Source of the DNA: Deinandra increscens subsp. villosa
Lineage: Eukaryota > Streptophyta > Magnoliopsida > Asterales > Asteraceae
Direction: 5' to 3'
Assembly (NCBI GenBank): GCA_039602395.1
Contig: JBCNJP010000006.1
Span: 59,828,429-59,892,428, forward strand
Length of the DNA stretch: 64,000 bases
In this document: in pieces, positions 54,060 through 64,000 of the stretch
Layout of the letters: each line of letters opens with the position of its first letter
How positions within the stretch are numbered: position 1 is the stretch's first letter
Program-made: the position numbers and the translations under genes
Notes under the pieces: model-generated
The model's database searches: none
The model's input: only the letters and a program-made list of their open reading frames with translations
What the model was told of the DNA's origin: nothing

Positions 54060-56717
54060 TGTCACACCTCCAATTTCCACAAACGGAGTATAACCGTGTG
54101 GGGTGTGATCCAGACCAGGATCCCAGACTTTAGTTACAACCAAACCATAACAGAGTTTATAGGCAAATCTTAAAGTTTAAGTTACAGTCCAAAATAGTAA
54201 GTTTAACAGTTCAGCGGAAGCATAAATAAAGTTTGCAGATACGGTGTTACAAAACAATGGATTTAAATATTTGAAAATTCCGGGTTTTTCAAAAGGTATC
54301 CATGGGGAGTACTGCCGCCTCCGGTGCTGTCCATGATCCACCTAACGACCTAAAAAGAAATCAACGATCAAGTGTCAGCCAAGGCTGGTGAGTTCACTAG
54401 AGTGGCCTACACGCCACATGTAGACCTAACTTATGAATAAAGAAAGGTAAACACAATCAATAATCATAAGGCCAGTAAAATTCCATATCGTAGGTAGCTA
54501 GCCTATAGTTATGTACACCTGAATTGGTCGTAACCGAAGCTGACAATGTTTTGATAGGGGATACCTATGAACCTTGCCTTCCCGTGTCCATCCGGATCAC
54601 GGTGGGTAGGCTAACATTGATCTCAGTCCGACCGCCAGTCGGAGGGTGCATCCCGTGCACCGCTGAGCGGGGGTGTTAATCCCCAGTAGTACTACTCAAC
54701 ATTACCTCGCTATTGTATATTAACGGCCCGAATGTAAGGACTTTTTATAAATAAAGCAATTCAGTGCAACATATGATATTTTGTCGGAAAATTACTCAAG
54801 TAAAGAAATACCTTTACCGTTGGGTTGCCATCCTTTACCGGATGCAACTATCTGTGCGTTATCATCCTAAACCGGATATAACAATAATAGTAAGTGAAAC
54901 TCACCTTAGGGTGCACTGGTACCTAGCACTTGGTTCAACAAGTTGGTCAAAGTCAACCTATTCGAATAAATGTGGCCTAATCAAATTAGAAGGTGTAGCT
55001 AGGACGAAATTAGCACATAAGCACCTAAACATGTTTCATGCGGTCATACCAGTCATATAATGCACATACGAGTCCCAAATTGGGAGGAAATCAAGCAATT
55101 TCAATTTAAGTCAAAGTTGACCCAGAAAGTCAAACTTCAAGCACTTAACTAGTGGCATAGCTAAAATCCACAATACTTGGGATTTGCTCCTTTAATTTTA
55201 CAGGCATATACTACATGTCATTTAGGAATTGTAGCAAAAATAATCAACTAAAAATGTTGAGAAACGAAGAAGTTATGCACATCGGAAGTTGGCACATTTT
55301 AGCATTTAGCAAACTAGTCAAAGGAAATGGAAACTTGCATATCTCATTCAAAATTTGGAATTTATGAACCAACATCTCCAGATCTTACTTTTAATATATA
55401 AACATCATTTACGGATAGCAAACACACCATTAGAACAAGATTAACATGCTCAACCAAAATGAAAAGTCCACTTTTCGCAGAAAATGACAGCTTTGAGTAC
55501 CCGACTTGCAGCTGTGTTTTGAGTGACCAAACGGAGGTTTTAGAAAGTGTGCGAGTAGCCGTTGTAAAGCTAAGACACAATACTTTACTAGGGAAAAAGA
55601 ATCAACTGATTTCGATGAAAATTGAGTAAGTTATGACAGCTGCAAGTTGACCAAAAATTCTGGTCAAAGCTGTTAGAAATTTCCAAGTTTGCCCATGACT
55701 AGCATTTCAACTCTATGCTAACATTTGATCAAATTAACACCTACCAATAAGTTTATAACCATAATATCATGCAATTTCTGTTCCTAGCAAGATCATACCA
55801 TATTCATATAAAAATCTCAACATTGAGCTAGCAATTAAGCACATTACACCCAAATTCCATAACCAAACACCCAACAATCATACAAAAGCACACATAGCAG
55901 ATTTCAAGCTCAAAACCCAGCCCTAAACTCGAGTTCAAATCTGTCCCAAATTAAGAATTAACATATCTTGAGCTAAATCAAGTTCCATGAGCATACAAAC
56001 ACTCCTTTTAGCACATAAATGCATAAAAACACACATGCAACAACAAATTTCGGATTCAAAAAGTTAGGGCTTACAAATTGAAGGTAGAAATCGCGAGTAG
56101 GAGAAGAGGGGAGGAAGGAGAAGCTTGCTTGAGTGTTCTTGTAGCTTGATTGAGCTTCCAAACTCCGGATTTTTGCTCCTTTGTGCTTGATTTCGCGATT
56201 TTTGTAAGTGGGTGTGTGTGTGTGTTTTGATCGTGAAGAAGAGGGGGAGAGGAGCTGATGATGTACGTGAATGAGGATGGGAAATGGGTTTTGAGCAGAT
56301 TTCTTTTAAGTATAAAGTTACACTTATGGCCCCTCAAGTTTATTGTTAAGCAAAAGTAGTATAAAACTCATTTAAATGGGTTTTTGCTAAAAAGTTATAA
56401 GGTAAAAATTCTAAAAATGTTTCCAAGTGTTTTTAAATCATTTAGCATGTAAGATTTAGTGGGGTTATATAAATTTATCATTTTTACCTAAAAATCCAAA
56501 TTTCGCGCGAAGCCCGGTTTCGCATAAAAATGCAAATTTTCACAACTAACACATAAGATCACAAATGAGTTCACGAAACAAGTTACTAATATTAATTAGG
56601 AAGTAATCATGAATAAACATGTAATCATACAATAACGGGTCTCAGGTTCGTTAACGGAACTAACAGAACTAACGGAAAAACTTAACGGAGTTAACTTGGG
56701 AAGTTGCAGTTGTCACA
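54060..56717 (+). mobile_element. Probable solo LTR (long gypsy-type), 2,658 bp
   Basis: Begins TGTCACACCTCC and ends GCAGTTGTCACA (TG...CA) with the exact 5-bp duplication TCTAA at 54055-54059 and 56718-56722. There is no gag or pol inside. The motif gtgtcagccaaggctggtg and the start TGTCACACC are, from memory, typical of long Ty3/gypsy LTRs in Asteraceae. A solo LTR arises by recombination between the two LTRs of one element. A short nonautonomous element is the alternative. Plus orientation is assumed from TG at the left. Confidence 0.7.
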
Positions 56718-56722
56718 TCTAA

Positions 56723-57595
56723 CCTCACCGATTTGTGTGGTCGTGGATGGGGTGGTCGCCGACGTCGTATCTAATTGCTGCCTGCTGCCTACCGGCGTGG
56801 TATCTAATTGGTGCTGCCGACGGTGTTCTACCTTCTATGGTTTATATATGGTTCAGATCCGGTATGATTCCTAGCGTTTGTTTTGTTCTTTATGGCCCGG
56901 TGACGTGGAGACGGCAGCTTGGGTTGCTCCGTTCCCGTTGATCAACGACGTGTATATCGACCTTTTTTTTCGGCTTTGCTTTTGGGTTCTAAACAATATC
57001 CGGACTCCGGTGATGTTGAAGCTATGACGTCGTCGTCCGTTGAAGGTACGAAATTATTGTTTATGTTCTGCTAGATCTTTTTTTTATTGCTTTTGGGATC
57101 TTTCAGATCTGAAAGTTTTTTCTGATTTCGACTGGCAGACTTGCGATTTCGTTACGATATTGTTGTAGGATCGATTTTGTGTTTGCTTTTGGGTTCTTAA
57201 TAACCTGGATGATATCGTTTTTGGTCTTATGATATAGTTGTTGGATCGATTTTCTGTTTGGTTTTTGGTTTTTAATAGCCCAGATCTAAAACTTTCTTGG
57301 ATTTTCTATTTGATTTTGGAATCATTGCCATTTTACATGAGTCCATTACGCCAACAGGTGCGTCATTGCCATTTTATACCCGATTAGCAAGATTTATTGC
57401 CTTACGGTACATGTATATTTTACGAGACAAGCCAAACTAAAGGGGACAAAAGATTAAGATGGCGCTTTTTGTTTCATGCAGATCAACACCAGATGTGTGA
57501 TAGTGTTCATGCCTATATGGCCATGTACTCTGAAAACTGGATAATATTTTTCAATATATTTGTAGGGGAAAAGATCTATAGAAAACCAACAATTT
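56723..57595. other. Noncoding, possibly captured-gene leader
   Basis: The region 56723-57060 is GC-richer and reads like a 5' leader or first exon on the plus strand (gatgttgaagctatgacgtcgtcg near 57011). No protein family is recognised. Together with the Helitron-like end at 58975 it could belong to a nonautonomous Helitron, but no 5' end was found. Confidence 0.3.
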
Positions 57596-58070
57596 TCCAA
57601 AAAACAAAAAAACCAACCTTTTTTCTCTCTATAACTTCTTCATATATTAATAATTTTTAAAAATAATTTCACAAAAAATTCTATAATTTTATTAGCTTTA
57701 TTTATGGGGAAAAGATTTTAAAAAATAAAAAGTTTAGTGATTTTTTTATTAGTGCATCATGCAATAGTACTAATAGTATTGCATAATGCATTATAATTAA
57801 AACTACTTAAAAATAAGAAACTTAACTTAAATATGAACGTGATTTATGCGAATAATATAAAAAACAAAGAATTGGCATTCATAAGACAATTTTATATTAT
57901 TGTTGCATAGTGCATTATTAATTTTAAGTTAAAATCCGAATTTTATTTTATTTTTTAAAAAAACTCGAAAATGTTTTTAAAGTTTTTTCTTTTTCTAGTA
58001 TTCTTAAAATCATGAAAGAAACATATAAAAAAAGTTTTTAAAAAAATAATTTTTTTTCTTAGTTTTTTGA
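57596..58070. repeat. Dispersed AT-rich repeat, copy 2
   Basis: Matches 5033-5395. Relative to copy 1 it has an extra segment of roughly 100 bp near 57795-57895, bounded by gcataatgcatta and gcatagtgcatta motifs. Confidence 0.6.
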
Positions 58071-58942
58071 TTTTTTACAAAATATTAGTTTTTTATAGAA
58101 CCCAACCCATATTTGTAGTTTAATTTTCCTTTTTAAATGGATTGAGCTAATATTGAAATTTATGTCTTTGTGGTTTGTATTGAAGTTCTTGAGACAAATA
58201 CATGATTCGTACACACTGAAAATTCGTACACACTTTTTCTTTTTAATTATGGTGTCCTCCACATTGCTTCTTTTTTGGTTTTCTTAGCTATTCACTGTTC
58301 AATGTAGAAGTACTGTCCTTGAGACAAGGCGTCGGCATGGTGGAAATAAAACAAATCAGATAAAGTATTTTATCAGGTTGTAAAGCATTCTGATTTACTT
58401 TTTGTCATCTTCCTCTTTGGTTTTAGAACCATAAATGATATTTCCATATAGCAAGTATTTTTTTACTTCATCCTTCTGATTAATCCAAAAGGTTAAATCG
58501 GAAATCAAACAAATTGAAAAAGATTTAAATTAAAAACAACAGTACAACATCCTGCAAAGATCATACAAAAAACAATTAGAAGCCATTTTTTCTATATATT
58601 TCACTATGCTAAATTAGTCTATGATTCGAATTGATTACTTCGCCATGCAAAAGTCGCTAATTTTCTGCAATATCATATGACTTACATTGTATAAACAACA
58701 TGCTAAGCCTAACTTAGAAAATAAACAAAACTGACATCCAATCTTTCATTTTCATCATGACTTGAAACGTTTTTAATAAAACTTACATCACATCTAATAA
58801 TGATAAATACATGCGGTGTCAAATTGTTTAAAAAAAGATGGAAAAACGAAGACACATTAAAACTCAACCCCACGGCTTTAAAAAAAAAATAATTTCATAC
58901 TCTTAAACTTCTATATATTTCTAAACTTTCTAAAAACGATCA

Positions 58943-58975
58943 CCGCCCCGCAACGCGGGCGGGTCTTAATTCTTG
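58943..58975 (+). mobile_element. Helitron-like 3' terminus (plus strand)
   Basis: A GC hairpin (CCGCCC/GGGCGG, loop containing GCAACG) is followed by 9 bases and CTTG at 58972-58975, then T. Same spacing, loop core and end as the 3' terminus of the large Helitron at 30091. The body would lie to the left; the 5' end was not identified, and the dispersed repeat copy may be part of it. Confidence 0.55.
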
Positions 58976-61900
58976 TTATATTATATATATCATCAATAAT
59001 TTACCAAATGCTATGCTGAATAGTAGTTCATATGGCATTTTTGTAATTTTGAACAACTTTGAGGGTGTTTTAGTGATTTCATGTAATGGTTTGAGGGTGT
59101 TTTGGTCTTTCTCCTTTTCTTCTGTGTTTTGCCAGTCCTTTTATAATTCACCCACCCAGACTTTCTCCCCCCCATAGTTTTCTCTGTTCCTTGTCTCTCC
59201 CTCCTATTCCATCTTACATTCACCGGAGAAGAGGATATTAATCGCTTTATCTAGCTTCATCAGGTCTTAATTCCATCTTTAATCTTGAAGGTATTTGGTA
59301 AGATTATAAGTGTATACAATGTGATTGATTATGTGTTTTATCTTTTTTGTTCTTCAAATCGTCGTTGAAATCCTCTTGCTTGATTGTAGATTGGAGGTTA
59401 CGTAGCTTGCGTGTTTATCCGATTTTTTTTCCTCCATTTCTGACCAGATCTTTGCGTGTTGTTAACCACAGGTATGAGGATCTGATTTTTTCCTAACTTT
59501 TGTCCAGATCTTAAAGAAGATTTATTCCATTATTATACGATTTCTTCATTTTGGTTATCATTTTTGTAAGGTGAGTATTTTTTTTACCACTGATGTTTGT
59601 TAGGGATAATAATGTTGAATCCTTTTTTAAAGAATCACAAATTCTGTACTCTGATATTGTTTAGGGTTTAGGGTTAGTAGACTGACTAACTCATGTGTTT
59701 TATTGGGAAGCACATATGAATTGGGTCGGTTTTTTTGGTCACATATGAATCTAAGTTTTAAAACCTTAAAAACAGAGGTTTGGAATGGATAATTGTTGTT
59801 GTTGTGCTTAGGACTGGAATTTATATTGGTAGTCTTTTTAATAAGAGGGGTTATACACGATGATACTGACATTCTATTGCATATGTTAAAAAACAAAACT
59901 TTTATCATTTGTTGCATTTTGTCTCTCAGGTACTGATTAAGGTTAGGAGTTTTTATCATTTTCCTGACATTCTATTGCATAACCAATATCAATTTTAAAG
60001 ACAAACTCTCAAATTGTTGAAAATTATATAACATATGTAAAAACATAATGGGATTTATGTCTTTGTCCGTATTATTTTTCGTGTTTTGCTTTGTAGGTAT
60101 TCATTCAGGTTGAGGCCTTCTCTCAGTCTCTTATCTTCACCGAATGTAAAAGGAGGTTTGTGTTTTCGCATTCTAATATTTTTTGTTTTTTACTGTTTTG
60201 GCATTTTACTTAATTATAGTATATAAAAATCTTTTCTTTTTATTGTGTTACTCATAACCTGCTATTATTTGTTTTTTTTTAGAACAAATTTTTAACTTTA
60301 ATCAAGCTTCTTAATGGTTAGAATTTAGAAACCCTCTCATTCAGTGATTATGAAAATGCAACTCATCTTTATATTCCTTTTTCTTACAATTATGTCACGT
60401 GTACTTTAGTTTTGTTTTGGTTCGCCTACGGATGTTCTCATTTGGGACTACATTTTGTAACAGGTTGGATTGCAGCTCCAGACTGTTGTTAACGCCTGTT
60501 GGTGGTTGGCTTTCATTGTGTTTCACTTTCTAATTTAAATAAGATTAACTTGCCGTTAAGGTTCACGCACTTGGATTGGAGATGGTTTTTACTGTGCAAA
60601 GTTTAATGTCGAGCAAGAGGCAAAGTGGTTGGACACAAACTTTTGCAAGCCCCCAACTCTGATTTTACCATACAGGTATTGGATTATATCTAATTCTTCT
60701 GTCAATCTGTTGTTCTAAAAAAAAAATTGGTATTAATTTTATCCACAAAAGAAAATATTTGATTTATTATATGTCGGGTTATATCTAATTCTTATCACAT
60801 GTAAACGTGTTGTCATAAATTTGGTTTGCTTTTGGTCTTTTTTATTTTACTTCACTATTTTTTATTTCCTTTCAACTTATTTGACCTCAGTGTAGTGTGC
60901 ATGTTGAATTTTTTCTTCTATGTAATTTGGAGTTCAGAATGTTTTTCCCAACAGATCCTAATTTTGATTGATTTTTAAAACTCATATGATATGCTTCTTC
61001 ATGGGAGTATGAAGATAAAATTCATATATTTGTTGATGTATGTAGCTGTAGGTAGTTCCTGGACCGATATTGTTTGATGCTTCGATGAAGTTGGCTTTCA
61101 ATCTCAACTCGCATTAGTTTAAAGCTTCTCATTTTTAAGACTTTCACTTTTTTTAGATACTGTTGAGAGTGTAGCTTGGTGTTCTCTCTGTATTTATGTA
61201 GCTGTATAATTTGGATAAGTGATATATAATATCTCCCTTAAATTCATAATTTTGGTTTTGAAGATATATGTAGTTGAATCCTGGCTCACCTGTATCTCTG
61301 GACCAGTAAGGTACGCAGAATCCGACATTTGTTACCGTCAATCTCGATGTATTCGTCAGTCAATCGTTGATCGTTTTCCCTCTTTTGAATTGCAGGTGAT
61401 ACGGAATCTGTTTCGGTAGAGAAAAGAAGATCTAGCTAGCTAGGGTTATTCGAAATCAAAGCGTAAACTACTAGGTCAGAGTTTTCTTCGAGATCCTTCG
61501 CATTTATTTCTGATTATTCCCACTTTCGTGCGATTTGATCGATCGGTTTAGAACAGGTGGTATGCTGCTGACTCAATGGTAACCTAATAAAATCGAAATA
61601 AATGGTTTGATATTTATAAACTACATACTGTATTTCAAATTAAATACCTAATCTTCCTAATTAATTAATACATAAAAACAGTAACCAAGTTAAATGCCTG
61701 ATTCAAATCTCGATCAAAACCCTAGCTAATTCAACATTATGTTAATAATTACTCAATTAATGACCCTTATGGTAAGTAATCTTGTCTAATATCAAATTAT
61801 AAGCACCCTAGCTTGTTAACTACCATTGAATTAGGCATTTAGTTTGCTGGCCCGATCGGCTAGCTACCGCCTCGACGGCTGTTGTTGTTGTGTGTTTTGT

Positions 61901-62528
61901 TTGTCCCAAGCTAGCTAGCTACTAACTTGCGGTACCAAAGATCCATTGCCCACTTACGTTTGCATGTAATATGACTTCTACATGTTATTTGACCACTGTT
62001 TGTTTGTTGGTTTATTCCTTATATTATTATCTTATTTTATTAGGTGTAGTGAGGTATACTATATCAGGACCACCAGTGGTTTCCATTTTCTATTTTTTTG
62101 GTTTCTTATGTCTTTAAAGTTAGTTCCATTTTGAAGTTTATAATGCACTCATTACCATCCCTTGTTGACATGAGGCCATGCATTCTTCAAAATCAATACT
62201 ATGCAACTAAATTATCATAATGTACTACATGAAGGTCAACAATTAAGTTGACTAGTTATCTGTTTGCTTCCTTCCTTCCTTCCACTTTAATGTAAATTAG
62301 TTGAATCTTTATCAACTATTATACATGACTTTTATGAGTGAAGTTTGTTTTAATATATATGTAAAAGGTTAGTGAATTAAAGGTAATGTTATAATTGCTT
62401 GAACCATTCTTCCAAATTAAATCAAGATTATACACACAGCACTCTTTGCTTTGCTTTGTAATGTTTTGATTGTTTATCATAATTAAGCTGACTGTATGCA
62501 TATATCGTAATAGCATATATAATTATAT
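58976..62528. other. Intergenic or untranslated DNA with one exon-like block
   Basis: AT-rich. The CT-rich stretch 59110-59220 and several gtaagg/cagg junction-like sequences look like a leader with introns, but no start codon or protein can be supported. A (cttc)n microsatellite lies at about 62267-62283. Confidence 0.3.
60561..60675 (+). pseudogene. Exon-like open block, unknown protein
   Basis: Between an AG at 60559-60560 and a GT at 60676-60677 one frame is open for the whole 115 bases (reading SRTWIGDGFYCAK and QEAKWLDTNFCKPPT). Its amino-acid composition looks protein-like. No neighbouring exons were found. It may be a captured or decayed gene fragment, and chance is possible. Confidence 0.25.
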
Positions 62529-63110
62529 ATGCCTAAGGATTTTAAAATTGGCTTCCTTAATTTGCAGATTAGATCACTCACATGGCTTATCATTATCAAA
62601 TCCTTGACCTTGTACAACGAGCTGCTGCGTCTCGACATCTTAGAACTCTGGATGATGAGACAGACATCTCTTCGATATCGCAAATTACTCATGGACCCTT
62701 ATTTCCAAAGAGTATATAATAATCTAGACCCGGATAATGGGGCAATGTGGACCTTCACGCACGGAAGGATTCAAGAACAACCCCGTCACAACTGGGTTCG
62801 TGTGGTCCGAGAAGAGGATGAGACCACAATGACATTTGAGATCGATTTAGGCGCGGAATTAAGTGATTTTGACTTCGAGCTAGTATCGGTGTGGAACACC
62901 GTCATGTTGTTCCACCTCGACGACCACGGACTGAGAGCATACAACTTCTGGAACATGACATGGAAGGAGATCCAAACCCCTTTCCCCGATCAAATAGATT
63001 TCAATCACACCTGGATCGTTCAAGACCCACTGGGTAACCGATATTATACCCTTTTATGCTTTCAGGAGGTTATACTTGATGACGCGGTTGCACTATTTTT
63101 CTTCACATGA
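62529..63110 (+). pseudogene. F-box-like protein fragment, left arm of inverted duplication
   Basis: The frame contains RYRKLLMDPYFQRVYNN, which resembles the end of a plant F-box domain, and then about 100 residues with the feel of an F-box-associated region (TWIVQDPLGNRYYTLLCFQ). The N-terminal part of the frame does not look like an F-box, so the start is uncertain, and an AG at 62567-62568 may mark a splice acceptor. The stop TGA at 63108-63110 stands where the inverted copy has CGA, and the sequence goes on in the same frame for another 38 codons, so this is a nonsense mutation. F-box proteins recruit substrates to SCF ubiquitin ligases; here only a broken piece remains. Confidence 0.45.
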
Positions 63111-64000
63111 CAATCTCAAGGCGTGCACACGTATTTCCCCCATGATCATTTCGCTGTCGGCGTTGAGGGATACTTTGTTGGGGAGTCCCGCCTTCATGAT
63201 CTTTCCACTGGGTGTGACGCATCTCATTAGCGCATACTTTACATCGATGCGGGGTGAGCATGCGATGTTTTTAGAGCAAGCCACACATATTGACATAGCA
63301 GATGATGAACCGCTAAATGATGTGCCGTATGGAGTTTTTACTCATCTGTTTTTCACATGTCCAGACAGAGGGATACTTTGTTGTACTTGGGGTAAGACGG
63401 GTTATTATGGATGATGAGGTGCAGGAAGAGATAGTCGGGGTCATACTTGGTTTGTTGTCTTACCATGGTGTAGCAGCTGACATCCGGGGTAGATATGATA
63501 GCTGGATCACCGTGGTACGTCACCAAACCGAGTGCAATCTCGACTATCTCTTCCTGCATGCATCTGATCATTTATAGCAACCCTACTTACTCCAAACACC
63601 ACAAAATATCCCTCTGGACATGTGAAAGACAGATGCGTAAGAACTCCATGCGGCACACCGTCTATCGGTTCATCATATGCTATCTTAATTTGTGTGGGTC
63701 GGTGTACAAACACAACATGCTTACCCCGCAGCGATGTAAAGTATGCGCTCTCGAGACCCGCCAGACCCACAGGAAAAAACATGAAGGCGGGACCCCCCAC
63801 TTCCTCATATTCATGAGGTCCTCAACGAAGAGAGCGAAATGATCAGTGGGGAATTACAGTTGCACGTCTTGAGATTGTCGTGCAAAGAAATATAGTGCAG
63901 TCCCCTCATCAAGTAGAATCTCCTGAAAGCACAACAACGTATAATGTCGGTTATCCTGTGGGTCTTGGACGATGCGGGTCTGAAAGAAATCCATCTCATT
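62988..64000. repeat. Large inverted duplication (palindrome), arms about 0.5 kb
   Basis: The left arm runs from about 62988 to 63482. The right arm runs from about 63506 to the window end and is its diverged reverse complement. The centre is near 63494 with a loop of roughly 20 bases. Protein-level matches show the inversion: plus strand SAYFTSMRGEHAMF and DVPYGVFTHLFFTCP, minus strand SAYFTSLRGKHVVF and GVPHGVLTHLSFTCP. The right arm continues past the window. Confidence 0.85.
63507..63999 (-). pseudogene. F-box-like gene C-terminal part, right (inverted) arm
   Basis: Minus-strand copy of the same sequence: TRIVQDPQDNRHYTLLCFQ near the window edge, then AYFTSLRGKHVVFVHRP and LTHLSFTCPEGYFVVFGV. 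The homologous reading frame is broken at different places from the left arm (a TAA near 63852 and a shift near 63805). The N-terminal part lies outside the window, so a longer gene may exist there. Confidence 0.5.

Noticed and set aside
62581..62718. Alternative frame starting MAYHYQILDLVQRA
   Set aside because: It stops after about 45 codons and lacks the LMDPYFQRV match. The overlapping frame continues with F-box-like sequence.

Overview
The window is nuclear DNA of a flowering plant. It has an intron-free SBT1-type subtilase, multi-exon genes with ordinary GT-AG introns, a nuclear-type tRNA-Ser, and a dense mix of plant transposons: Ty3/gypsy with chromodomain, Ty1/copia, Helitron, hAT, Tourist-like and SINE. 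A eudicot is most likely. Some repeat motifs (the TGTCACACC-type long LTR, the GGTACC-rich repeat) remind me of Asteraceae, but that is recognition and not proof. The DNA is AT-rich and only a few per cent looks like host coding sequence.

Layout. 1-11.3 kb: AT-rich intergenic DNA with a Tourist-like MITE (3.1-3.4 kb), local tandem duplications, a tRNA-derived SINE (5.6-5.8 kb) and a hAT-type nonautonomous element (8.8-9.5 kb). 11.3-13.7 kb: an intact subtilase gene (+), closest to SBT1.4. 14.1 kb: tRNA-Ser(GCU). 15.0-15.2 kb: a SINE (-) with target-site duplications. 15.8-23.1 kb: a nine-exon minus-strand gene of unknown family; its first intron holds a 4.8-kb Ty3/gypsy element with identical LTRs, inserted antisense. 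24.0-28.3 kb: probable nonautonomous Helitron material (a Helitron-like 3' hairpin, one exon resembling proton pump interactor 1, a GC-rich three-copy repeat). 28.7-29.0 kb: a hAT MITE.

30.09-43.56 kb is the main object: a candidate complete, largely coding-intact Helitron of about 13.5 kb on the minus strand. Read 5' to 3' it carries a Rep-helicase gene (about 1,699 codons in the proposed splice model; HUH motif, two catalytic tyrosines, Walker A and B intact) followed by two RPA70-like genes with matching exon lengths. RPA-A is open throughout; RPA-B has one in-frame TGA. Rep-helicase would nick, unwind and rejoin DNA in rolling-circle transposition, and RPA-like proteins would bind the displaced single strand. 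The Helitron sits inside an older GGTACC-rich repeat whose halves flank it, at an A/T target.

44.7-48.2 kb: MITE fragments, a Mutator- or hAT-like element with 8-9 bp TSDs, and noncoding DNA. 48.16-53.17 kb: a Ty1/copia element (-) with two LTR differences, TSD TAGTT, a one-base frameshift in RT and substituted protease and zinc-finger residues. 53.5 kb: a small hAT MITE. 54.06-56.72 kb: a probable 2.66-kb solo LTR with TSD TCTAA. 57-59 kb: a dispersed AT-rich repeat and a third Helitron-like 3' end. 62.5-64.0 kb: an F-box-like gene fragment that forms an inverted duplication (arms of about 0.5 kb) running off the window edge.

All exon models come from reading splice sites and phases by eye. 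No database search or RNA evidence was available.
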